Part shown: one piece after another, positions 34,351 to 60,860 of the stretch | Layout of the letters: each line of letters begins with the position of its first letter | Numbering within the stretch: position 1 is the first letter of the stretch | Origin: Rapana venosa | Taxonomy: Eukaryota > Mollusca > Gastropoda > Neogastropoda > Muricidae | Reading direction: 5' to 3' | Length of the DNA: 64,000 bases | NCBI GenBank assembly: GCA_028751875.1 | Contig: CM054157.1 | Span: 49,221,982 to 49,285,981 of the forward strand | Notes under the pieces: model-generated | Seen by the model: the letters and a program-made list of their open reading frames with translations, nothing else | The model's database searches: none | Told to the model about the DNA's origin: nothing | Made by a program: the position numbers and the translations under genes

Positions 34351-35887
34351 ATGACAATTTTTTTCCTTTTAAACCACATGCACACAGGCGTCATGTTTAG
34401 ACACCATCCCCGAAGTCAGAATGCAGCTACCTTAATAGTGGGTTGAAAAGGTGGCATACGCAAAATCCCGCCCTTGGTGAACTTTACAGCTCCAGCCAAA
34501 GAAGACAAAAGAAGTTGTTGCTCTTAACCTCTTCACCAGTTTAGCCCTATCACCCCTCCCCCCACCCCCTTTTAAAAAAAAAAAAATCATCTTCCAACTT
34601 TCAGCCTTGCACACACACACACGCAAATGCATAATCATGCATGCTCGCGTGCGCACAGGCACACAAACACATGTCCAACATCACCACACAAAAAACTGGT
34701 GTAAAATCGAAGACGACAAACAACATCGAGCACAAGGAGTTTCCCACTTGTCCTATCTCCTCTTGCTTGACTTCTGTATACAACCCTGATCTTGACTTCT
34801 GTATACAACCCTGATCTTGACTGTTGTATACAACCCTGATCTTGACTTCTGTATACAACCCTGATCTTGACTTCTGTATACAACCCTGATCTTGACTGTT
34901 GTATACAACCCTGATCTTGACTTCTGTATACAACCCTGATCTTGACTGTTGTATACAACCCTGATCTTGACTGTTGTATACAACCCTGATCTTGACTGTT
35001 GTATACAACCCTGATCTTGTTGATTGTTGTATACAATCCTGATCTTGTTGATTGTTGTATACAACCCTGATCTTGTTGATTGTTGTATACAACCCTGATC
35101 TTGTAATACTGCCATGACTTATAATATTTTTAAAAAAGGGGAAATAATGTATCATAAAATGACCAGAATAAAATCATGGGCAATTAACTCGGCAGCCCCA
35201 GAACTGACTGAGGAAGGCAAGCGCAGTACAATCAACTGACCACCAGAAGAGTGTGGAAACACGATGCAGCAACAAGAAGTCACACATAACATTGCTCCAG
35301 ATGTTTAAAAAAATTAGATATAATAGCAATTGCTCCATACTTTAAAAAAACAACAACAACCAAATAACAGCAATTGCTCCATATTTTAAATAAAACAACC
35401 AAATAACAGCAATTGCTCCATATTTTAAATAAAACAACCAAATAACAGCAATTGCTCCATATTTCAAAAAGCAATCTATTTTCCACGGCAAACCATGTCC
35501 ATGACCATCCCCACCACCCCCCCCCCCCCCCCCCCCCCCCCCCCCTTTCACAGAATGTCTGTTTGGGGTTTCTGTTTCCTTAACATATTCCCTGAAGTTG
35601 GAATGTGGCTACCATAACTGTGGGAAAACGTTCGCATATGTGACTCATGGAGTAAAGGGTTTATTTTTTCTTTTCTTTTTTTTTTTTTGGGGGGTGGGGG
35701 GAATTAAAGGTTCACCTACAGTAGGACGCACACTATGACTCACAATGTGAAGGTTTACCAGAAGAAGAGTGAAAAGCTGACAGAAGGGGAAAAAAGTACT
35801 TTTCCACAAACCTCGTTGTTACATAACATTACAGGTGAAGGTTGCCAACATGGTTTGCCGTGAAAACACATATAACACAATTCTGGA
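34351..35887 (+). repeat. Direct tandem duplication, unit 2
   Basis: Differs from unit 1 at only a few sites: 33479 versus 35004 (TAAAC/TATAC), AAATCGG versus AACTCGG, and the poly-C run (17 or so versus nearly 30 C). Confidence 0.95.
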
Positions 35888-35925
35888 ATGGGATTGCTGG
35901 ATTACACCATTCACGATAGGAAAGT

Positions 35926-36228
35926 TAATAATAATAATAATAATAATGTCTGGAACTTATATAGCGCTGAATCTTGTAAAGCAACAAATCAAAGCGCTCA
36001 GATGACTTTAAAAAAAAAAATTTATCAAGGATAATGGAATAAGCACTCATGTGTTTTTTTTTACATCTAGTCCCCATGTGTATGCAGTTTTGTAAATTTT
36101 GTCATCTGTTCCCACCGGCACACGATGGCCTACTCTTTTGAAAAGCGGAACAGGATTTAGCGTGTGCGCAAGATATTCTGCATGCGTTCGCACACAGGAC
36201 CTCGGTTTATAGTCTCATCCAAAGGACA
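35926..36228 (-). mobile_element. SINE-A with 3' tail module
   Basis: Tail module ATATAGCGCTGAATCTTG-CAACAAATCAAAGCGCTC at 35926-36003, then SINE-A tail, body and core up to TCATCCAAAGGAC. Minus orientation; no head. Confidence 0.8.
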
Positions 36229-36242
36229 ATAGTTGTAGTCCT

Positions 36243-36243
36243 C

Positions 36244-36296
<53 letters not shown>

Positions 36297-36490
36297 CCAT
36301 GTATGGGCATTTTTTATATTTTTATCTGAAGTTATCTTGGAATGTTTAAAACCAATATGAAACATAGCTTTCTTGTGTCTTTCGAGATTATGATACGTAT
36401 CAATCTGCCTGTCAAGTATAGTAATTGCCCTTCATGGTATAATTAAAGTGTTTTTGACTTCACTTCACTTGACTTGACTTGACTTGACTG
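36243..36490 (+). mobile_element. TTGAC-tail element, copy 2, with (TG)n at its left
   Basis: (TG)26 at 36243-36295, then AGTTATCTTGGAATG ... TGCCCTTCATGG ... and a (CTTGA)n tail. Ends about 40 bp beyond the GLE1 stop codon, so it lies in the GLE1 3' UTR in antisense orientation. Confidence 0.8.
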
Positions 36491-36528
36491 GAACAGTAGG
36501 AAATTTGACGGCTGGAAAGTCATATCAC

Positions 36529-51587
<15,059 letters not shown>

Positions 51588-51599
51588 CTGGAGGAGCGG

Positions 51600-53000
51600 A
51601 AGAACGACGATAATGACGACGATGAGGATGAGGGTGATGAGGGAGAGGAGGAGGAGGTGGATGAGGGTGAGGATTCTGGCCCAGGCCAAAAGCTGCGTCA
51701 GTTATTGATGCCAGCTAATTGCCAAGGCCTACACTAAAATGTTGTTATGTTGTAAAATGTTGTGTTTGAGATTGCCTTCAGCCATGACAAGCTCTTAACA
51801 ATAACAACCTGCACTCTTCTTTTAAAGGAGAAAAAAATCCTCTGAAGTCGGAGTATGGCTGCCTATTTGGCGAGGTACTTGAAAATAGTCATACACGCAA
51901 ACTTCCATCCAGTGTGCTTCCTATCTCACAGTGATTCCCAGGTGAGATGAGTGAGTCAGAGTGCATGTTCTGGGTGACCCCCAGAGTGTAAAGCAGGGGA
52001 ACACACAACAACAACAACAGGGTGAGGATTGTGATGAGGGAGAGGAGGAGGAGGTGGATGAGGGTGAGGATTGTGATGAGGGAGAGGAGGGGGTGGATGA
52101 GGGTGGTGATTGTGATGAGGGAGAGGAGGAGGTGGATGAGGGTGGAGGATTGTGATGAGGGAGAGGGGGATGAGGGTGGTGATTGTGATGAGGGAGAGGG
52201 GGATGAGGGTGGTGATTGTGATGGAGAGGGGATGAGGGTGGTGATTGTGATGAGGGAGAGGGGGATGAGGGTGGTGATTGTGATGAGGAGAGGGGATGAG
52301 GGTGGTGATTGTGATGAGGAGAGGAGGTGAATGAGGGTGGAGGATTGTGATGAGGGAGAGGAGGTGGATGAGGGTGGTGATTGTGAAGAGGGAGAGGAGG
52401 AGGTGGATGAGGGTGGTGATTGTGATGAGGGAGAGGAGAAGGTGGATGAGGATGATGATTGTGATGAGGGAGAGGGGAGGTGGATGAGGGTGATGATTGT
52501 GATGAGGGAGAGGAGAAGGTGGATGAGGGTGATGATTGTGATGAGGGAGAGGAGGGGGTGGATGAGGGTGGTGATTGTGATGAGGGACAGGAGGAGGTAG
52601 ATGAGGGTGGTGATTGTGATGAGGGAGAGGAGGAGGTGGATGAGGGTGAGGATTGTGATGAGGGAGAGGTGGATGAGGGTGGTGATTGTGATGAGGGAGA
52701 GGTGGATGAGGGTGAGGATTGTGATGAGGGAGAGGTGGATGAGGGTGGTGATTGTGATGAGGGAGAGGAGGAGGTGGATGAGGGTGGTGATTGTGATGAG
52801 GGAGAGGAGGAGGTGGATGAGGGTGGTGGATTGTGATGAGGGAGAGAAGGAGGTGGATGAGGGTGGTGATTGTGATGAGGGAGAGGAGGAGGTGGATGAG
52901 GGTGGTGATTGTGATGAGGGAGAGGAGGAGGTGGATGAGGGTGGAGGATTGTGATGAGGGAGAGGAGGAGGAGGTGGATGAGGGTGGTGGATTGTGAAGA
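51600..53000. repeat. Purine-rich minisatellite, 30-39-bp units, with SINE-D insert
   Basis: Units built from GATGAGGGAGAGGAGGAGG-TGGATGAGGGTG. The array begins at 51600-51681, is interrupted by SINE-D at 51682-52019 and continues to about 53000. Its minus strand is pyrimidine-rich and runs into the GLE1 acceptor at 51588. Confidence 0.92.
51682..52019 (+). mobile_element. SINE-D inside the minisatellite
   Basis: GGCCCAGGCCAAAAGCTGCG to CACACAACAACAACAAC, matching 47926-48262 over its length. Confidence 0.8.
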
Positions 53001-53149
53001 AAGAGAGGGTAGCTGACGAGAGGCACTATGGTTATGGACAAAGTCGCAGCTATGTGTTCCACTGTTAGGAGCTCAGTATCCTAGGAGTGAGTTAGGAGTC
53101 CTCAGCATCCTACCTTTGTTTCCTTCCTGTACCCTTCATTTTCTACAGT

Positions 53150-53415
53150 GACTGCAAGCAGGACACAACCACTTTTATTTTTCTCAGGAACAACCTTTGG
53201 TTTAAAGTACTTAAACCGATTTTTTTTTTTAACAGAGCAAAAAACATTCTCAGGAACATTGAACACAGCGGAAACATTCTTAGGAGCAATCTTTGCTTTA
53301 AAGTGAACAGATTTTTATTAAACAGAGCAGAAACATTCTTAAGAAACAATCTTTGGTTTAAAGTAAACAGACTTTACTGAACAGAGAAGAAACAATCTTT
53401 GGTTTTAAACAATTT
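53150..53415. repeat. Degenerate tandem repeat, about 60-65-bp unit
   Basis: Four units around AACAATCTTTGGTTTAAAGT and ACAGAGCAGAAACATTCTTA. Confidence 0.8.
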
Positions 53416-53473
53416 ATTATTTCTGGAAATTTTGTGCGAGGAATTCCCTCTTTTCTATCCCTCTATGTGTTCC
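53412..53473 (-). repeat. Family F fragment cut by the gap
   Basis: GAAATTTTGTGCGAGGAATT and CTATCCCTCTATGTG, reverse complement of the F block near 50440-50470. Confidence 0.6.
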
Positions 53474-53973
53474 NNNNNNNNNNNNNNNNNNNNNNNNNNN
53501 NNNNNNNNNNNNNNNNNNNNNNNNNNNNNNNNNNNNNNNNNNNNNNNNNNNNNNNNNNNNNNNNNNNNNNNNNNNNNNNNNNNNNNNNNNNNNNNNNNNN
53601 NNNNNNNNNNNNNNNNNNNNNNNNNNNNNNNNNNNNNNNNNNNNNNNNNNNNNNNNNNNNNNNNNNNNNNNNNNNNNNNNNNNNNNNNNNNNNNNNNNNN
53701 NNNNNNNNNNNNNNNNNNNNNNNNNNNNNNNNNNNNNNNNNNNNNNNNNNNNNNNNNNNNNNNNNNNNNNNNNNNNNNNNNNNNNNNNNNNNNNNNNNNN
53801 NNNNNNNNNNNNNNNNNNNNNNNNNNNNNNNNNNNNNNNNNNNNNNNNNNNNNNNNNNNNNNNNNNNNNNNNNNNNNNNNNNNNNNNNNNNNNNNNNNNN
53901 NNNNNNNNNNNNNNNNNNNNNNNNNNNNNNNNNNNNNNNNNNNNNNNNNNNNNNNNNNNNNNNNNNNNNNNNN
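53474..53973. other. Assembly gap (500 N)
   Basis: Exactly 500 N followed by a G homopolymer; true size unknown. Confidence 0.99.
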
Positions 53974-54002
53974 GGGGGTTGGGGGGGGGGGGGGGGGGGG
54001 GG

Positions 54003-55373
54003 GAAAAGAGATCCTACCATGACCTCCATTTCATTCCCAAGAAGAAATCTCCAGCAGGTGCCAAACTACAGGACAATCAGCTCATAAGTCATGCCAGTAA
54101 AGTCATGCTGAAAAGTGATCCTGAACAGGCTGAAAACCAAGGCAGAAGAAGATCACGCCGAAGAGCAGGCCAGTTTCCGCCCAAATAGAAGCACCACAGA
54201 ACAGATATTCAACCTGAGGGTCCTGTTTGGGAAATACAGCCAGCACCAACAAGACATCTTCCACGTCTTCATTGATTTTAAGAAGGCCTTCGATAGAGTA
54301 TGGCATGACGCTCTGTGGGCCACCATGAACAAATTCAACATGGGCCAGAAGCTGATCCACACCATCAAGGAACTCTACTCAAAGGCCACAAGTGCAGTAA
54401 TTGTACAGGGCACGGTAGGGGAATGGTTCCGTACCTCAGTTGGGGTCCAACAGGGATGTCTGCTGTCGCCGACACTATTTAACATTTTCCTCGAACGCAT
54501 CATGACTGACGCCTTGGAAGACCACACAGGCACAGTCAGCATTGGAGGGCGAACAATCACCAACCTCAGGTTTGCCGATGACATTGACGGTCTGGCAGGA
54601 AATGAAGAGGAACTGGCCAACCTAGTGAAGCAACTGGACGAATATCCTCACGATATGGCATGGAAATCAGCGCCGAGAAAAACAAGCTCATGACAAACAG
54701 TGCCCAGCCAATCACCACCAAGATCACTCTCAGCGGAAAAGAACTGGAGACAGTTGACCATTTCAAGTACCTTGGAGCCATCATAAGTGAGGAGGATTGA
54801 AGACTGAAATCCTAGCAGAGTGGCACAACAGCAGCAGCAATGGCAAGACTGAAGACCATATGGAGAGACAGAAACATCCCTCACGGAACCAAGGTAAAGT
54901 TACTAAACGCGCTAGTCACCTCAATCATGCTTTATGCATGTGAGGCATGGACACTGAACGCAGACCTACAAAGGAGGATCCAAGCAGTAGAAAATGAGAT
55001 GCCTCAGAAGGCTCCTTGGCATCTCATACAAGGACCATGTCACCAACAATGAAGTCCGCAGAATGATCACTCAACAGGTGCGGGACTATGAAGACCTACA
55101 CTGACCACGCAAAAAAGAGGAAACTCAGATGGTATGGGCACGTAACACGCTCAGAAGGACTTGCAAAGACCATCCTGCAAGGAACAGTCCAGGGGAAGAG
55201 AAGACGGGGCAGACAGAGGAGAAAGTGGGCCGACGACATCCGTGATTGGACAGGGGAGGACTTCAGTGTCACCCAGGCACTCGCCCACGTCCGTGCTAAG
55301 TGGAGCCAGCTGGTCCACCGTTCGTCCACCATGCAGTGCCCCTACGACCCTGGTGGGTTACGGGACCAGTGAA
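54003..55373 (+). pseudogene. Decayed non-LTR reverse transcriptase (RT-4)
   Basis: Successive frames encode QASFRPNRSTTEQIFNLRVL, DIFHVFIDFKKAFDRVWHDA, VGVQQGCLLSPTLFNIF, the catalytic box FADDIDGLAG, FKYLGAIISEE, and the C-terminal KLRWYGHVTRSEGLAKTILQ, KRRRGRQRRKWADDIRDW and CPYDPGGLRDQ (stop at 55371-55373). At least two frameshifts (near 54116 and 54640) and stops near 54800 and 54995-55080 break it. The fingers-to-C-terminus order is otherwise preserved, so this is a nearly complete 3' half of an RTE/L2-like element, dead, with its 5' end lost in the gap. Confidence 0.88.
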
Positions 55374-55379
55374 CAGTGA

Positions 55380-56842
55380 ACCTACATATGCCTCCAGGTC
55401 CTTAAAAAGTACTTCAATTTTTACTTTTTCCGGAGAGAGGGTTGGTAGATGTATGGTTACTTCAGACATGGTACACCTCCGCGAATTCATAGAAATCTGT
55501 GGAAAAATAGGGAGGGAAAAGTGAAACCATGAAGATCGAAGACCAGTCAAGGGATGTACCTCTTCCGTGCCAATTACTTCCCTTCTCCGCTTTATATCGC
55601 AAGTCATTACTAGGTAGCAAGTGAACTTTTTCTGTTGACAGAAAAGCCATGTGCAAAGTATCAAACAATGTCAGGTTTCATGAAAGGGAAGGACCAAGGG
55701 GGATGGAGGAGAGTGGTTTGGGATGTTAGAGTGCAGAGGGTACCCTTCTTTTCATCCACCTTGTCATCACCAGCCCCCCCCCCATGGAAACACACTTTCT
55801 TCCCCCTTCTATCTCTCTCTCACACAAACACACTCCCTTTCTATGTCTCACTCTCTCTCTCTCTCTCTCTGATGCAGCTGTAACATGTTGTGAATCAGTA
55901 CACCTCTTTGCTTTAAAACAGTTTTAAAGCTTAGATAGACGTACACCTAATGATCTTGTTTATAGTGAAACTAATAGATATCCTCTCTCTGTTAATGCTG
56001 CTGTAAGATGCATTAGATATTCGATTAAGATGCTACCCCAGTTTATGTAGATTTCTCATATAAACTTGGTAATAAAGGGGAATTCAAGAGGAGATAAATG
56101 CGGAAGGTGAAGGGTCAATATGTAACTAAAGAGGGAGCAGTATTAGACCATGGAACAACTAGAAATGATACGAAATGGAGATTAATTCCTGGACAGCCCT
56201 AAATATTAAGTGTTTTGTGTCCATCCAAAGGTCCAGATTACTTTCAAAAGAATAGCAATTTCAATAGATTCTGAAGAAGTTGCAAAATGTTTTTTTTTTG
56301 GCATGCTACATCAAATTTGGAACACTCTAAGATGGTAACCCCCCCCCAATCAGTCCAGATAGCACTCTCTGGAACAGCCTCATAATCATATGAAAGTGAT
56401 GGTTGCAAAATTTTGAAACTTTCCAAAATCCATGATCTAGTGTATTCAGGTGACCCAGTTCCATCACTCGGGAAAGTCCTGATGCTTTAACTAGCACACA
56501 TTTTATTTACATACTCACAATTCTGCTGCCAGCAGCCATTAGACACACACTCTCCAGGTGTTTAGGCACATGCACAGAGAAAAATGGCCTCGCTAATCAT
56601 ACTCGGCTTCTAAAAGTAGCACATGACGATACTGCCTGTTACTGTGTTCCACGCGTAGTGTTTTTTTTTATGACATTAAGAGTTCATTGGGGGGGGAGGG
56701 GAGGGGTGTCAAATATGCAAAAACCTCACCAATGGTGAACCTTGAGCTGTAGCCAAGAAGGGGAAGGGGGGAAAGACAGATAAATCCCAAATCTGTTTAA
56801 GTCACATAAAAAGGACTGACGTAGACTAAAAATTCTACTTAC
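55380..56842. other. Region without confirmed exon
   Basis: Contains a strong minus-strand acceptor (TTTTTCCACAG at about 55511-55521) whose downstream frame stops quickly, a CT microsatellite near 55850-55875, and a SINE-C-like fragment near 56700-56760. Confidence 0.45.
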
Positions 56843-58810
56843 ATCACAGGTTTGCCGATGTTCATCCCAAGAGGTTTACCTACAGCTATCAGTTTGTCAA
56901 TCATATTTCTGGTCGCTGCATCACAGTTCCTTGGATAGACCACCACCCAATGGGGCAAGTGAACAGGTAGTATCATCGACTTTCCTTGCACTCCCCAGTT
57001 TCCGTTCTTGACTGCAAGCTGCAAGACAAGACAGAGCAAATGCCGGTAAAAGTACAAGTGGGAATCCCTAGGCACATAGACAAAGACAAAAAAACAACAA
57101 CCAAAAAACAAAAAGCAGGGGGAAAAAAAAGGGAATAAGAGTAGTGTCTAAGTATCAACTGAAGTCCTGAGGCACGCTATAATGTGGATGGGTGGGAGGG
57201 GAGGGAAGGAAGAGCTTACACCTCCAAAGCTGAAAGGATGTAGGGTTTTAGAGCTCCAGCATTACATAATGCAGTGCACAGCTGCCAATCTCTGGGACCA
57301 GGGAAGCAAATCTGAAAACTGATGGGGGAGGGTTAATTAGATACAACAAAGCGAGGATGGATGGCTTGATTTTGCGTGAATAAACTGCGACACTTCACCA
57401 CAAAATGAGTCACAATGCAACTAACCGCTAGGAGCCATTTTCTGAAAGTGGGGGTCTGGTTGTCATTTTGATTATTTAACTACAGCCATTCTTCTACTTT
57501 GTACTTAAGTATCGAGGTGAAATTTCATGTCATTTTGCTTAGAATGCCTTTAAAAACACCCAACTCCTCATTCTCACCACCTATTACAATGCAAAACTTA
57601 ATTTCTCATTTTGTCACTTCCTGCGGTCTTGTCATTTCAATCCATAGTAACTGTTCATAGAACTTTCCTGATTATCAATCTGATTTTCGTATCAAAATTG
57701 CCAGTTTATGGCAGATAGATAATAACAACTAAAAACTTGACCTCTGGTGAAATGCAACTCATTATGTGGTGGGCCGTCACTATATCAACCCTTTCAGTAC
57801 GGCAAGCCAGTTTTCCGGCCCAGCTTCCTGCTACCCTTCAGTCCTGTGAGGAAAACCTCAACTATAGCAGCATTACTCTCTGCTCTTTCCTCTTCATTCA
57901 ACTCAAACAGGTCAATTTTGATAAATTTTGTCACCAGAAAATAGGCCAGCATCTTCTTTCTCCATTTTGCGCAGCACAATTGGCACAGAAAAACAGTGCA
58001 AGTTAAAGATATTCCCTCTACTAAAATCTACCAAAGGAGGAAGCTTATAAACATTCCCGTGGGCAAGGAGAAGCAGTGTTTGCCGTAACAAAACTATTTA
58101 CCAGTTGATGGCAGTTAGCCGCATGACTGATCACTATAAACAACCCCTCCTCTGATACCATTATTGCTGGAAAATCGACTGGCAGGATTGAAGGGTAGAG
58201 AGCCCGGGCAGAAATTCAGGACAGGGGAAGTACTTGTCAGCAGATATCCAGTACTGTAAGGGTTAAACTGTCAACAGTTATTTTCAAGTCTTGTATCCAA
58301 AAATAAAATAAAACAGCCCAAGATGTTGTCACTGTTGAGTAGTGAATAAGTGCATCCTGGAAAACTAGAAGTGTTCAGTTCTGTTGCATCCAATCAATTA
58401 CTACCAAGTTAAAACACACACAAAAAAAGCACAATCATTACCCCATCATCTCTGTCATTGTTAAATTCAACCACACTGAGCCTCTGAGCTCAGTGAAGGC
58501 TTAAATTATCACTTAATTTTTTTTATATTTTTAAACTCAGCTATTGTGTTTCTTTTGGTGATTAATTTTTATCAAAAGAATTCCCATACACCCCCCCCCC
58601 CCCAAGCAACTCTTATTCCATAATCACTTATGTAAATTTCTTTACTATCTTTCAGGATTTTAGTCTAGAAGGTGACAAACCTCCTCATGCGCTCCACTAC
58701 GGTTATGCATGAGCAACTTTTCCGTTCCCAGATTGCGGCCTGTGATTTTCACCAGATCGTTCCCTAAGCGAAGCCTCCAGCTGTCCAACTGCGTTTTCAC
58801 AGCGTCTGTT
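56843..58810 (-). CDS. Piwi-clade Argonaute, two exons (partial)
   Basis: Exon 58810-58681 encodes TDAVKTQLDSWRLRLGNDL then VKITGRNLGTEKLLMHN; exon 57018-56843 encodes GNWGVQGKSMILPVHLPHWV then VVYPRNCDAATRNMIDKLIA and VGKPLGMNIGKPV. Acceptors TTGCAG/CTTGCAG and donors GTTTGT and GTAAGT are in phase (0 between the two exons, 2 at the end). The pattern W.L.L...L..I.GR.L..EK, then NW, PV.L..W...Y and MGM.IGKP corresponds to the linker after PAZ and the start of the MID domain in PIWIL proteins, which bind piRNAs and silence transposons in the germ line. No catalytic PIWI exon was found downstream and no PAZ exon upstream in this window. It is either a gene with very long introns continuing into the gap and off the window, or a fragment. 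Clade assignment is good; gene integrity is unknown. Confidence 0.72.
57387..57780. mobile_element. MITE-like element, copy 2
   Basis: Second copy of the 5826-6259 element, 394 bp, in the Piwi intron. Ends pair over 17 of 23 bp around CACCACANAATGAG. Shared body landmarks: CCGCTAGGAGCCATTTT, AGCCATTCTTCTAC and TTTTGTCACTTNCTGC. Confidence 0.72.
57785..58680. other. Piwi intron, nothing recognised
   Basis: No exon, structured RNA or known repeat seen; a poly-C run lies near 58591-58604. Confidence 0.5.
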
Positions 58811-59314
58811 CTGCAATCATTAAAAAACAAACAACAAACACACTTACATCAATCCAAAATCTGTATGACAATTCGGAGGAAGGGGTGGGGGTGTTAGATG
58901 ACATCATTTGTGTGTGGACCTGGAAGAGGCTTAGGCCACTGCTAGTGAAGGGTGTTTGTGTGTGTGAGTGCGCATGAGTGATGCGTGTGTGTCTGTGTTG
59001 CTGAGCGTGTGTGTGTTGAGTGTGTGTGTGGAGATCCCCTCCTCCAATCTATTTTATATTCTGAGGTATGAAAATAACTCCACAAACCAAAACAATCTGC
59101 CCTTGAAGGGGTGACACTTTTTCAAATCAGAACAATTCCTTTGACCATTCTTGACAATTACTTATAATTAAATGATAGGTTAAAAAAAAAAAAAATCCCC
59201 ACATGCCAGCCTGACTAGATTAACCCTGGTAGCACTGAACAGATGGCAGCAAGGCTAAGTGCTTACTGGCTGAATTAACACTGGCTAGCGTTTTGAAGCA
59301 GGGAGGGCTCAAAC

Positions 59315-59610
59315 AAAGTCCTTCGGATGAGACTACAAACCGAGGCCCTGTGTGTGAATGCATGCAGAACATCTTGCGCACACGTTAAATCCTGTTCCGC
59401 TTTTTGAAAGAGTAGCCATTTGTGTGCTGGTGGGAACAGATGACAAATTTTACAAAACCGCATACACACGGGGACTAGATGTAAAAAAAAAAAAAAAAAA
59501 AGCAAATGAGTGCTTATTCTTGTCCTCGATAAAAAAAATAAATTTAAAAAAGCACTTTGATTTGTTGCTTTACAAGATTCAGCGCTATATAAATTCCATA
59601 CATTATTATT
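59315..59610 (+). mobile_element. SINE-A with 3' tail module, plus strand
   Basis: Core GTCCTTCGGATGAGACTACA, body, long poly-A and CCTCGATAAAAAAAATAAAT tail, then module GATTTGTTGCTTTACAAGAT-TCAGCGCTATATAAATTCC (59555-59600). Confidence 0.82.
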
Positions 59611-59619
59611 AAACAACCC

Positions 59620-60335
59620 TTGATATTGATATGTAAAACTCAATTAAGTGTGTAACACCATATATCACTGAAAAGATTAGATATCAAGCTTTTAAATGAG
59701 TGTAATTTTATAGCTGCATGTAGTGTTTATGATTATGTAAAAACCTTTTTGTTTAAAAAAAAAAAAAAAGTGTACACAATTGATCAGCTGACAGGGCCCC
59801 GGATCGATTTTAACACAATAAGCAAAGTTCTTGCGGTGCAAAAATGTCATGATTAGGTAAATACTATTTCTTGACATTAGTTTTGAAAAAATAATGAGTT
59901 TGTATTGCTTTATTGGTCCTCAAATACTCGGTTAAGTTCAGCGAAAGGATCGAGGCCATTGTGACCTTCATGGCGGAATGCGTAAAGTGGTGGATTTCTA
60001 TGATGAAAATACGATTGCTTGATTTAATGTGATGCAAAGTATTCAGCAGCATACTGATTTGACTCAACGACAATTATTTCAAAGCCTTGTTGCGTCAAAA
60101 TAAAGTTAAACGATCTGCGACGTTACGTAATTTTATTTACACAAGGTAGAAGATCAAGTACAACGACTTTTTTCATCCAGCCCGTTGAAATCGCAGAGTA
60201 GCAAAGAAGTCCATCCAGCAAAACTAGCACTGCTCGATTCAGTCGGATCTCGATCAATATTAAATTTTTTTTTTTTATACTAAGTTTGTTTTTACCAAGT
60301 TAAAAAAAAAAATTCCACAATCCTTACCTCATTGT
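59620..60335. other. Gene-free stretch
   Basis: AT-rich, nothing recognised. On the minus strand AACAATGAG followed by GTAAGG (about 60322-60336) is a possible short first exon, unsupported otherwise. Confidence 0.4.
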
Positions 60336-60339
60336 TGAA

Positions 60340-60460
60340 CCCTTTGCTGGGCACAGCAAAACCTGTTCACTTCCTGCTGGGCAAGGAGAATGGAGGTGGA
60401 TGGCTGTGAGTGGGTGGATGTATTTAACATGCAATAACTCCACAATGGCTTAATGGATTT
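60340..60460 (+). repeat. Repeat pair, copy 1
   Basis: GCACAGCAAAACCTGTTCAC, AATGGAGGTGGATGGCTG and ATGCAATAACTCCACAATGG; related to 63170-63275. Confidence 0.7.
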
Positions 60461-60860
60461 TTAAGGGGGACTGCGGCATACGTTTTGACAAAAAATATTT
60501 TTTAAATGACTTTTGGGATTATGGTTGCATTTGGTCAAGTAATGTCTCAACTTTACATTTCTGTTACTCATTTTGACCGATATCATACCTAATAAAATAA
60601 TTTTCTGACGTGGGTGTGTGTGAAATTCGAGCGAATGTGGCCAAAAACCGCGAAATTTGCGTCGGTTTTGAGATCGTAGCGCTCGCGACCTATTTCTCTA
60701 CCCCCCCCCTTCCATGGTATCAATGTGAAGGTCATTCACTGACCTACTTTCTGACAACACTTGTCAATGGATAACTTCACTCACGGAAACACACGAAGAG
60801 CGAATCCGAAGGAACCCGAGAGGCACTTACTGATGGCATACGGTTGAGTCGAAGTCTCTG

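Noticed and set aside
52022..53062. Long acidic repeat ORFs on plus (DEGEEEVDEGGDCDEGE type) and a 368-codon Pro/His ORF on minus
   Set aside because: Both are reading frames through the purine-rich minisatellite in a GLE1 intron; no flanking conserved coding sequence.
55380..55521. Next Piwi exon after 56843, from the strong acceptor near 55521
   Set aside because: Joined in the required phase it meets a stop after two codons; other phases show no Piwi similarity.
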